From a virus, in the IMG/VR virus record IMGVR_UViG_3300043409_000563, positions 1 to 21,989 of that record: DNA of 21,989 nucleotides; one strand, given 5' to 3'. The notes under the pieces are model-generated. The model ran no database searches and was not told where the DNA came from. It worked only from the letters and a program-made list of their open reading frames with translations. The translations under genes were made by a program, and so were the position numbers. Position 1 is the first letter of the stretch. Each line of letters opens with the position of its first letter. Shown here piece by piece: positions 1-5,858 of the stretch.

Positions 1-23
1 AGGGGCATCATCATGTCTCACGT

Positions 24-56
24 ATCATCTACATGTTACATCATCTACTTGTTACA
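24..56. repeat. Tandem 16-bp direct repeat
   Basis: Two adjacent copies of a 16-bp unit (ATCATCTAC, then A or T, then TGTTAC) lie at 24-39 and 40-55, followed by A at 56. They differ at one position. Both end in the TGTTACA half-site, and the second copy runs straight into the palindrome at 49-67. A degenerate third copy may begin near position 7 (ATCATCATGT), so the array may continue before the window. The layout is typical of a protein-binding array, but the binding protein is unknown. Confidence 0.6.
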
Positions 57-70
57 TTGTGTAACAACGG
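49..70. promoter_or_regulatory. Palindromic operator-like site, copy 1
   Basis: Perfect 8-bp inverted repeat TTGTTACA / TGTAACAA separated by 3 bp (49-67), followed by CGG. The same 22-bp block recurs at 1133-1154 with only two differences, both in the central spacer (57-58). Two copies bracketing the single minus-strand gene suggest binding sites for a dimeric regulator. A recombination or replication role cannot be excluded. Confidence 0.6.
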
Positions 71-131
71 CGCACCCTTTCAGCGTCTGCGAGGCTACTG
101 ACTACTATGCTGCGCATCGGCCCGCGCGCAT

Positions 132-159
132 AAGAAAACCCCGGCTGGTTAGGCCGGGG
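132..159 (-). terminator. Distal intrinsic terminator, minus strand
   Basis: Stem CCCCGGC (139-145) / GCCGGGG (153-159) with a 7-nt loop. On the minus strand it is followed by TTTTCTTA (complement of 131-138). The plus-strand side has no T-run, so it acts leftward. It lies about 90 bp beyond the stronger terminator at 251-284, making a tandem terminator pair for the gene at 301-987, or the end of a short unrecognised transcript. Confidence 0.75.
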
Positions 160-250
160 CTGAAGTTCAGGGATGTGTGGTGTGTGTGGCACCACAAGGG
201 CAGACTGGCACGGCTGGAATGATCCGTCAACGGAGCATAATCACAGACGC

Positions 251-284
251 AAAAAAAGCCCGGCATGGTTTCCCATGCCGGGCT
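251..284 (-). terminator. Strong intrinsic terminator of the 301-987 gene
   Basis: Perfect 12-bp stem AGCCCGGCATGG (257-268) / CCATGCCGGGCT (273-284) with a 4-nt loop. On the minus strand it is followed by a T-run (complement of the seven A at 251-257). It begins 16 bp after the stop codon at 301, exactly where the terminator of the minus-strand gene is expected. Confidence 0.92.
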
Positions 285-300
285 CTAGCTTAGATGTGGA

Positions 301-987
301 TTACTTGGCAGGCTTTGCGTCCTCCGCGTCGCATGCCTTCAAGGCCTTCATGAATGCCGCGACTGCAGCCTTGCGGCTTGCCGTGACCGTGCCAGCATTT
401 TCCTTGCAGAACGTTTCCGCGAGTGCCGCGAGATTGAGAAGCCCGGCTGACGCCGCTTCACGGCTGACGACATGGTCAACCGTGACCGTCTTACCCTTGC
501 CCTTGGATGTGAGTGCCGTGAAGGACACAGGCTCACGAGCGGCCGGAGCCGGAGCCGCCTCAGGCTTGCCCTTGCCCTTGCCGGGCTTCCTGCCGCCGCT
601 CTTCTTTTTCCGGCCTTCCGGGTTGCTCACACCAGCATCAGCGCAAACGCGTGAAAACCATGTAGCAGCCGCGCCAAACGCGTCTTGCTCTTCCACCGTG
701 CGCACGGCTTGCCCAGCCTTGGGAGTGCCACCGTTCTTGCAGGCTCCGGCAATGCCCTTACCCTTTGCAATGGCGGTTTCCCGATCCAGCGACGCGTAGA
801 ACCGCGAGCCGATCCGCCCCCCAATGCTATCAATGCGGAGTGCATCATACTTCCGGCCTTCATCATGGAATGCCTTGCGCACAGCCTCAACCGCAGCCGT
901 GTAAGACATGCCTGCATCATATGACGTTCCGGCCACATCCTGCAGGATGACGGTAGACTTGAGGACCTTTTTTGACTTGGTAGACAT
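301..987 (-). CDS. Hypothetical protein with basic Gly/Lys linker
   Basis: 228 residues, not recognised. The frame is open to 1074, but I place the start at the ATG at 987. It is preceded by AAGGAA at 9-nt spacing, and a promoter -35 box covers the upstream ATG at 1074. Residues 1-120 look like a mixed alpha/beta domain. Residues 125-142 are a strongly basic Gly/Lys/Arg stretch (GRKKKSGGRKPGKGKGK) resembling an AT-hook-like or other nucleic-acid-binding linker, followed by an Ala/Pro hinge (144-150). Residues 155-228 look mostly helical and Ala/Lys-rich. There is no signal peptide or membrane segment. It is the only minus-strand gene, has its own promoter and terminators, and faces away from the structural operon, so an early or regulatory role is possible. 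That is inference from position and charge only. Confidence 0.85.
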   Translation of the reverse strand: MSTKSKKVLKSTVILQDVAGTSYDAGMSYTAAVEAVRKAFHDEGRKYDALRIDSIGGRIGSRFYASLDRETAIAKGKGIAGACKNGGTPKAGQAVRTVEEQDAFGAAATWFSRVCADAGVSNPEGRKKKSGGRKPGKGKGKPEAAPAPAAREPVSFTALTSKGKGKTVTVDHVVSREAASAGLLNLAALAETFCKENAGTVTASRKAAVAAFMKALKACDAEDAKPAK

Positions 988-1014
988 TTGGTAAGTTTCC
1001 TTTACATAGGTTGC

Positions 1015-1039
1015 GTGGTCACTGGGAAGCCCCAGCCAC
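1015..1039 (-). promoter_or_regulatory. 5'-leader hairpin of the minus-strand gene
   Basis: On the minus strand the predicted transcript would begin near 1039 with GTGG, CTGGG, loop GCTT, CCCAG, a 3-nt bulge and CCAC. That is a two-part stem at the very 5' end. It could protect the mRNA from 5'-end decay or affect translation. The start site is predicted, not known. Confidence 0.4.
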
Positions 1040-1045
1040 AAAAAG

Positions 1046-1074
1046 AGAATACGCCCATTGCGTGCATATGTCAA
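1046..1074 (-). promoter_or_regulatory. Sigma70-type promoter of the minus-strand gene
   Basis: Read on the minus strand: TTGACA (plus-strand 1069-1074), exactly 17 bp, then TATTCT (1046-1051). The -35 is a perfect consensus and the -10 matches 4 of 6. The predicted start near 1039 leaves a leader of about 50 nt before the ATG at 987. The fit to the host housekeeping consensus suggests expression by host RNA polymerase, probably early. Confidence 0.8.
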
Positions 1075-1102
1075 CCATCTCAGATTTCAGCCATTTAATT
1101 GC

Positions 1103-1163
1103 ATGCCCGGCGTAATGCCCGGTAATGCCGCGTTGTTACACCGTGTAACAACGGTATGCCCGG
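1103..1163. repeat. ATGCCCGG short repeats around the palindrome
   Basis: ATGCCCGG occurs at 1103-1110, 1115-1122 and 1156-1163, and a variant ATGCCGCG at 1125-1132. Two of them share a GTA prefix. They cluster on both sides of the palindrome at 1131-1153, upstream of the minus-strand promoter. They may be accessory binding sites or simple local duplication. Confidence 0.4.
1131..1154. promoter_or_regulatory. Palindromic operator-like site, copy 2
   Basis: Perfect 10-bp inverted repeat CGTTGTTACA / TGTAACAACG with a 3-bp spacer (1131-1153). It is the better-matched copy of the site at 49-70. It lies about 57 bp upstream of the -35 box of the minus-strand promoter, which suits an activator or a looping repressor acting with copy 1. 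A regulator gene is not visible in the window. Confidence 0.65.
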
Positions 1164-1363
1164 TCCTCCGGTCATCCGTACCCGGAGCATCCCCCCTCCC
1201 CCTCCGTACACGGACCATCCGCCCACGGACGGAGTTGTCCTGGGGGTTGCCCCCCACACATTAAGTAATTCTTTTTCCCCCTGATCACCCCCCCAAGGGG
1301 TTCAGCGCGCGACCATGGCTGCTACTACCCCATACCCCATAGAACTCGGACCACCGTTTCAAT
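1155..1363. other. C-tract-rich non-coding segment
   Basis: No gene seen. Plus-strand C-runs occur at 1191-1196, 1198-1202, 1250-1255, 1277-1281 and 1288-1294, giving matching G-runs on the minus strand. There is a small hairpin TGGGGG (1241-1246) / CCCCCA (1251-1256), and a T-run at 1272-1276 too far downstream to make a convincing terminator. TCCGT/ACGGA-type inverted repeats sit near 1203-1232. Confidence 0.5.
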
Positions 1364-1380
1364 ATGTTAACAGTTAACAT
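1364..1380. promoter_or_regulatory. Palindrome ATGTTAAC-A-GTTAACAT
   Basis: Perfect 8-bp inverted repeat around a single central A. It is the first of three odd-length perfect palindromes leading into the structural operon. Its TGTTA/TAACA half-sites are also found in the 49-67 and 1131-1153 palindromes, but their spacing is 2 bp shorter here. It is an operator candidate for the late operon. Confidence 0.55.
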
Positions 1381-1408
1381 TCTGCCCTACCCCGCCTTCA
1401 TGCCCGCC

Positions 1409-1421
1409 GGAAAATTTTTCC
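1409..1421. promoter_or_regulatory. Palindrome GGAAAA-T-TTTTCC
   Basis: Perfect 6-bp inverted repeat around one central T, directly upstream of the putative -35 box at 1428. The A/T core could also act as an UP-type element for RNA polymerase. Confidence 0.4.
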
Positions 1422-1427
1422 AAGAAT

Positions 1428-1456
1428 TTGACAGGGGCAAATCAAACGTCTAAGAC
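1428..1456 (+). promoter_or_regulatory. Candidate promoter of the structural operon
   Basis: TTGACA (1428-1433), 17 bp, then TAAGAC (1451-1456). The -35 is a perfect consensus. The -10 matches only 3 of 6, as might be expected if an activator or antiterminator is needed. A perfect palindrome ACGTCT-A-AGACGT (1446-1458) lies exactly over the -10, and a smaller ACGTG/CACGT repeat follows (1455-1467). The distance to the first start codon at 1485 is about 29 bp. Confidence 0.5.
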
Positions 1457-1458
1457 GT
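1446..1458. promoter_or_regulatory. Palindrome ACGTCT-A-AGACGT over the -10 box
   Basis: Perfect 6-bp inverted repeat around a central A, coinciding with the candidate -10 at 1451-1456. A protein bound here would block the promoter. Centres of the three palindromes lie at 1372, 1415 and 1452, so they are roughly 43 and 37 bp apart. Confidence 0.45.
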
Positions 1459-1484
1459 GAGCCACGTACCACAAGGACCAAGCC

Positions 1485-1925
1485 GTGAGCGTACCTGCCA
1501 AGATCAGCACACAGGTGGGGCCGTTGAAGCCGGAAGACCCGGCAACACTTGGATACCCCGCCACCCTGCCCATCGAAGTCGCGCTGAAGACAGCGTCGAT
1601 CCAGCGCATATGCGAAGCCTATGGCATCAGCCGCGACGAGTGGAACGTGTTGCGCTACCAGCCGCAGTTCATTGCCGACGTGGCAGCCGCGCACGCCGAG
1701 CTGAAGAAGGAGGGCATGTCCTTCCGCATGAAGGCGAGGCTGCAGTCCGAGGAACTGCTGAAGCAGAGCTGGAAGATGATCCACGAGCCGCACGACAGCG
1801 TGCCGCCCAACGTCAAGGCCGACCTCATCAAGTTCACGATCCGCGCCGCAGGGCTTGAGCCCGACCCGAAGAACGGCCAAGGTCTCGGCGGCAGCAACCT
1901 GCAGATCAACATCAATCTGGGATGA
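1485..1925 (+). CDS. Terminase small subunit (probable)
   Basis: 146 residues, GTG start at 1485 with AAGGA at 7-nt spacing. The DNA-recognition subunit of the packaging motor selects phage DNA and hands it to the large terminase. Residues about 33-65 (ALKTASIQRICEAYGISRDE and onward) read as a helix-turn-helix, followed by a long amphipathic helix (about 67-105) suited to ring formation, and a Gly/Asn-rich tail. It is first in the structural operon and separated from the large terminase by one small gene. The family call rests on position, size and the HTH-plus-helix layout. A different DNA-binding regulator is the alternative. Confidence 0.78.
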   Translation: MSVPAKISTQVGPLKPEDPATLGYPATLPIEVALKTASIQRICEAYGISRDEWNVLRYQPQFIADVAAAHAELKKEGMSFRMKARLQSEELLKQSWKMIHEPHDSVPPNVKADLIKFTIRAAGLEPDPKNGQGLGGSNLQININLG

Positions 1926-2122
1926 TCGCCATGTACGTGGACGACCCGACCATCTTCAAGCACCTCGCGTGGTTCTTCGGTTTCCTCGCGGGCGTCATCG
2001 TCTACCTGTTCATCATCGCAACCATCGCCTACCTCGCCGCGTCCGACATCCGGCGCACCGCCAAGGACCGCATCATGGATGACGGCGACGTGGACGGTGG
2101 GGAGACGGATCACGAGCGATGA
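1922..2122 (+). CDS. Small single-span membrane protein between terminase genes
   Basis: 66 residues. The start overlaps the upstream stop by ATGA, and its own stop overlaps the next start the same way, so it is probably expressed by translational coupling; no good Shine-Dalgarno is present. ATG at 1931 is an alternative start. Residues about 13-41 form one long hydrophobic segment (LAWFFGFLAGVIVYLFIIAT and onward), followed by a basic patch (RRTAKDR) and an acidic tail. T7-type phages keep lysis genes beside their terminase genes, so a holin or spanin-like role is possible. No family motif proves this. Confidence 0.75.
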   Translation: MIAMYVDDPTIFKHLAWFFGFLAGVIVYLFIIATIAYLAASDIRRTAKDRIMDDGDVDGGETDHER

Positions 2123-3546
2123 GCCGGAACGTCATCAACTACAAGCCGCCGCCGACCATCAAGGAGTTCATCAAGGACTTCAAGCCGGGCGAGCTGTTCT
2201 ACGACTGGATCGTCGGCCCTGTCGGCTCGGGCAAGACCACCGGCATCTTCTTCAAGCTCATCTACATGGCCAAGCTGCAGGAGCCGTCGTCGGATGGCAT
2301 CCGGCGCACGCGTGCGGTGATCGTCCGCAACACCCTGCCGCAGCTGCGCGACACGACCGTGAACTCGTGGAACATGTGGTTCAAGGAAGGGCAGGCGGGG
2401 CACTGGAAGCTCACCGAGTGGAAGTTCACCCTCCGCTTCGACGACGTGGAGTGCGAGGTCCTGTTCAGGCCGCTCGACACGGCAGAGGACGTGGCGCGGG
2501 TTCTCTCCCTTGAAGTGACCTTCGCGATCCTCGACGAGTTCGTGCAGATACCGAAGGAGATCGTGGACGCCCTGTCCGCGCGTCTTGGCCGTTACCCGTC
2601 AGCGAAGGACGGCGGTGCGACGAACTGGGGCATGTGGGGCTCGTCGAACCCGGACAACGAAGACAATTGGTGGTATGATTATCTTCATAGGAACCTTCCC
2701 GAGAATGCCCGATACTACATCCAGCCGTCTGGGTTCTCTGCTGCTGCGGAGAACGTCGAGAATTTGCCCGGTGGCGCTGCGTATTACACAAATCAGGCGA
2801 AAGGAAAGTCTGAAGCGTGGATCAAGCAGTTCATCGACGCCGAGTGGGGCTTCTCCGTCTCCGGCAAGCCCGTCATCCAGAGCTTCCGGTCCGCGCTCCA
2901 CGTCTCCAAGCGACCGCTCATCTACAACAAGCATCTCCCCCTTGTTGTCGGGTTTGATCCGGGCCTTGCTGGATCGGCGCTGATCTTCGGGCAGGAAGAC
3001 CAGCGCGGACGCCTGCTCGTCTTGGGAGAGCTGGTGCAGTCGGGCTATGGCGCGGAACGGCTCATCAGTGAGCGGATGAAGCCCTACATACGGCAGCACT
3101 TTCCAGAGGCGAGCGTGATCGTGGCCCCGGACCCGGCAGCGGCCAGCCGGAGCCAGCGGGACGAGAAGCCGGTGATCGACGCCTTCAGGAAACACTTCAC
3201 GGTGAAGATCGAGACCAACAACCGGCTCAACATCCGCATCGACGCGATCGACCACTACGCATGCATGCTGATTGAGGGTGAGCCTGCGCTGATGATCGAC
3301 GAGCGCATGTGTCCCATCCTGTGCCGTGCGCTGAAGGGCGGCTGGCGCTACGCGATGGATACGAAGAAGGACATGATCAAGACGCCGGACCCGGAGAAAA
3401 ACCAATACAGCCATCCGGGCGACGCGTTCGGGTACTTCTGCAGGTTCTTCCACCGGCAGGCGTTGCGTGATATGAGGTCCACCGGTCCGAACAACAAGAC
3501 CTTCTCGCCGGGGCGGCAGTACACCTCGGCCTACCACATGAGGTGA
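2119..3546 (+). CDS. terL: Terminase large subunit (packaging ATPase/nuclease)
   Basis: 475 residues. It pumps DNA into the prohead with its N-terminal ATPase and cuts the concatemer with its C-terminal RNase H-like nuclease. Walker A is GPVGSGKT (residues 33-40). Walker B is AILDE (136-140) with the catalytic Glu140. A motif-III-like GSSNPD lies at about 174-179. Candidate nuclease metal ligands are Asp280 (GFDPG), Asp338 (APDPAA) and Asp435 (SHPGDAF), in the usual order and spacing. All catalytic elements are present, so it should be active. The start overlaps the preceding stop (ATGA). The segment around 2661-2720 has much lower GC than the rest of the gene. Confidence 0.96.
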   Translation: MSRNVINYKPPPTIKEFIKDFKPGELFYDWIVGPVGSGKTTGIFFKLIYMAKLQEPSSDGIRRTRAVIVRNTLPQLRDTTVNSWNMWFKEGQAGHWKLTEWKFTLRFDDVECEVLFRPLDTAEDVARVLSLEVTFAILDEFVQIPKEIVDALSARLGRYPSAKDGGATNWGMWGSSNPDNEDNWWYDYLHRNLPENARYYIQPSGFSAAAENVENLPGGAAYYTNQAKGKSEAWIKQFIDAEWGFSVSGKPVIQSFRSALHVSKRPLIYNKHLPLVVGFDPGLAGSALIFGQEDQRGRLLVLGELVQSGYGAERLISERMKPYIRQHFPEASVIVAPDPAAASRSQRDEKPVIDAFRKHFTVKIETNNRLNIRIDAIDHYACMLIEGEPALMIDERMCPILCRALKGGWRYAMDTKKDMIKTPDPEKNQYSHPGDAFGYFCRFFHRQALRDMRSTGPNNKTFSPGRQYTSAYHMR

Positions 3547-3553
3547 CACCGCT

Positions 3554-5671
3554 ATGGCCGACATCGACGAGAACCCCCCGTCCATCGCGGTTGATCCCGC
3601 AGACAAGGCACCCGTTTCCCAGATCAGGTCTGAGGTGCTTAAAATGCTCGGTGACGGGCTCATGCGGACATTCGAGCAGTACGCGTCCGACCGGCAGGTG
3701 GCTGAGCAGAAGTGGCTGAGGAACCTGCGACAGTACCTCGGCGTCTACGACCCCGACATTGAGAAGATGATCCCGGCAAACCGGTCGAGGGCCTACCCGC
3801 GCGTGACGCGGGTGAAGTGCATCTCGGTGCTGTCGCGCATCATGAACCTGATGTTCCCCGGCAACGAGCGCAACTGGGAAGTCAAGGCATCTCCCTCGCC
3901 CGACATGGCACCCGACGACGTGATGGAAGCGATCAAGCGCGAGATGGCGAAGCAGCAGCAGGAAGGCGTGCAGGTCCAGATGACAGATGAGCTGATTGGC
4001 TACGCTGTCAAGAAGCTCGCGGACGAGCGCGCGGAAGCACTGGCGCTGCTCATCGACGACCAGCTGCAGGAGATCGGCGGCGACCAGACGATGGATTATA
4101 TCGCGCTCAATCGCAAGGTCGCGGCGTCGGGCATCATGTTCGGCCTCGGCGTGCTGCGCGGGCCGTTCGTCATCACATCGCAGCGGACGAAGTGGGAGAT
4201 CGACCCGGCCACGCAGCAGCCCGTACCCAAGATCGTCGAGGGCTACAAGCCCATGTTCGAATTCCTGCCGGTGTGGGATTTCTACCCCGACATGAGTTCG
4301 AAGACGCTCGTGCAGATGGACGGCTGGTTCTCGCGGGCTGTCATGAGCAAGTCGCAGCTGCGCGCACTGGCCAACCGGAGCGACTTCTTCGGCGACCAGA
4401 TCAAGGCGTACCTCATGCGCAACCAGACCGGCAACTACAAGCCGCGCACTTTCGAGACCGAGCTGCGCACCATGGGTGTGAAGGTCAATGTGAACGACCA
4501 GAAGACCGAGAGCGGCAAGTACGAGATACTGGTCTGGCACGGGCCGATCTCGGCGCAGCAGCTCGTGGCTGCCGGTGCCGACGTGCCGAAGGACAAGATG
4601 GCCGACGACATTGAAGCCGAGGTGTGGATGGTCGAGGGTACGGTCATCAAGGCCGACATCAACCAGTGGCGCAAGATCGGCGTCGAGGTGCGCACGATCC
4701 ATCCGTTCCTGTTCGATGAGGACGACACGTCGCCGGTCGGCACCGGCCTGCCTGCCGTGGTGCGTGACAGCCAGATGTCGATCTCGGCCACCACGCGCAT
4801 GCTGCTCGACAACGCCTCGTCCGTGTGCGGCCCGAACTTGGAGCTGAACACTGAGCTGCTTCGTCCAGATCAGGACATTACCAACGTCCACGCCTACAAG
4901 ATTTGGTATCGCGAAGGGACGGGGCCGGACGCCCAGTTCCCGGCAGTGCGCAACGTGGTGATTGAGAGCCACATGGATGAGCTGCTGAAGGCCATCGACC
5001 TGTTCATGCGCTTTGCCGACATGGAGACCTTCGTTGGTCCGGCGACCGGTGGCGACATGTCCAAGGCTCCGTCAGAGCCCATGCGCACGGCGGCGGGAGC
5101 ATCCATGTTGCGGGGTGACGCGTCGCTACCCTTCAAGGACATCGTGCGCAACTTCGACAGCTTCACCCAGTCGGTGATCTACGCGCTGGTGCTGTTCAAC
5201 AAGAAGTTCAACCCGGATCGCGCCAAGCCGGGCGACTACAACGTGATCGCACGTGGTGCAACGAGCCTCATCGCCAAGGAGATCAGGGGCATTCAGGTGG
5301 ACAGTCTCGCGATGTCGCTCACGGACGGCGAGAAGATGCACGTGGACGATCGCAAGCTCGTCGAGGCGCGCTTCGCGGTACGCGACATGTCGAACATGCT
5401 GCTGCCGATGGACGACGTGATGCGCAAGCAGGCTGCCAACCAGCAGATGATGCAGGCTCAGAACGAGCAGCAGCAGAAGCTTACGGAAGCCAACGTGCGC
5501 AAGCTGCTCTCCGACGCACTCAAGAACATCGCGCAGGCACAGAAGAACAGCGCCGCTGCCGACGCGACCACAGCACAGGCGGCGCTCGACATCATGGAGA
5601 AGGGCCTCAATGTCATTGACGGATCGCAAGAGCAGGGCGGAAGCTCTGGTTCGGGTTCTTCGGGAGCGTAG
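3554..5671 (+). CDS. Portal protein
   Basis: 705 residues, ATG at 3554 with AGGTGA at 7-nt spacing. It forms the dodecameric ring at the head vertex through which DNA enters and leaves, and docks terminase and adaptor. Size and place directly after TerL fit the long podoviral portals. The N-terminal part is helical with a conserved-looking wing/clip region (RSRAYPRVTRVKCISVLSRI, about 78-97, then NLMFPGNERNW). The C-terminal 110 residues are Gln/Ala-rich coiled helix (RKQAANQQMMQAQNEQQQ), which resembles a portal barrel, and end in a Gly/Ser tail. The last 62 nt overlap the next gene in another frame. Confidence 0.9.
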   Translation: MADIDENPPSIAVDPADKAPVSQIRSEVLKMLGDGLMRTFEQYASDRQVAEQKWLRNLRQYLGVYDPDIEKMIPANRSRAYPRVTRVKCISVLSRIMNLMFPGNERNWEVKASPSPDMAPDDVMEAIKREMAKQQQEGVQVQMTDELIGYAVKKLADERAEALALLIDDQLQEIGGDQTMDYIALNRKVAASGIMFGLGVLRGPFVITSQRTKWEIDPATQQPVPKIVEGYKPMFEFLPVWDFYPDMSSKTLVQMDGWFSRAVMSKSQLRALANRSDFFGDQIKAYLMRNQTGNYKPRTFETELRTMGVKVNVNDQKTESGKYEILVWHGPISAQQLVAAGADVPKDKMADDIEAEVWMVEGTVIKADINQWRKIGVEVRTIHPFLFDEDDTSPVGTGLPAVVRDSQMSISATTRMLLDNASSVCGPNLELNTELLRPDQDITNVHAYKIWYREGTGPDAQFPAVRNVVIESHMDELLKAIDLFMRFADMETFVGPATGGDMSKAPSEPMRTAAGASMLRGDASLPFKDIVRNFDSFTQSVIYALVLFNKKFNPDRAKPGDYNVIARGATSLIAKEIRGIQVDSLAMSLTDGEKMHVDDRKLVEARFAVRDMSNMLLPMDDVMRKQAANQQMMQAQNEQQQKLTEANVRKLLSDALKNIAQAQKNSAAADATTAQAALDIMEKGLNVIDGSQEQGGSSGSGSSGA

Positions 5672-5855
5672 GACGAGCCAAGAGGTCCAGACTGTAATGG
5701 ACCTCTTGCAAATCCAGATCGAAGGAGTAAAAAGCAAGCTCCTGACATGTACGCTGGATGAGTTTCCTAGACTGCAAGGCGAGGGTCAGGCGTATGAAAA
5801 GCTGGTGAAGCTGATCACGCGTCCGAGCCTCGCAATCAACCCAACAGAGGAGTAG
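5610..5855 (+). CDS. Small helical protein between portal and scaffold
   Basis: 81 residues, function unknown. ATG at 5610 is preceded by AGAAGGG at 5-nt spacing, which favours this start over the in-frame ATG at 5697 (AGAGG at a long 11-nt spacing). With the longer form, the first 20 codons lie inside the portal gene in another reading frame. The protein is nearly all helix (RAEALVRVLRERRTSQEVQT then DLLQIQIEGVKSKLL), charged, with no membrane segment. The stop codon overlaps the Shine-Dalgarno of the scaffold gene. A minor head-assembly role is inferred from position. Confidence 0.75.
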   Translation: MSLTDRKSRAEALVRVLRERRTSQEVQTVMDLLQIQIEGVKSKLLTCTLDEFPRLQGEGQAYEKLVKLITRPSLAINPTEE

Positions 5856-5858
5856 TAG

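Larger units (their letters stand above)
1..300. other. Non-coding left end
   Basis: I see no credible gene here. An open frame starting at 13 on the plus strand has no Shine-Dalgarno sequence, is Cys/His/Arg-rich without domain features, and runs across the terminator stem. The stretch holds the tandem repeat (24-56), a palindrome (49-67), two minus-strand terminators, and between them small inverted repeats: CTGAA/TTCAG at 160-170 and TGTGGTG/CACCACA at 176-196. Confidence 0.6.

Noticed and set aside
13-222. 69-residue plus-strand frame at the left end
   Set aside because: No ribosome binding site, crosses a terminator stem and the tandem repeats, and shows no protein-like pattern.
173-799. 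208-residue open frame on the plus strand
   Set aside because: It runs across the minus-strand terminator and is antisense to the 301-987 gene, which has promoter, Shine-Dalgarno and terminator. Composition is that of a shadow frame.
988-1074. Longer version of the minus-strand gene starting at 1074
   Set aside because: The upstream ATG is inside the -35 box and has no Shine-Dalgarno; the ATG at 987 has AAGGAA at good spacing.
1241-1281. Plus-strand terminator at the TGGGGG/CCCCCA hairpin
   Set aside because: The T-run (1272-1276) is about 16 bases away from the stem, too far for a normal intrinsic terminator, and no plus-strand gene precedes it.
3377-4972. 531-residue minus-strand frame
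   Set aside because: Antisense to the portal gene; rich in His/Arg/Leu from complementary codons, a usual artefact in high-GC DNA.
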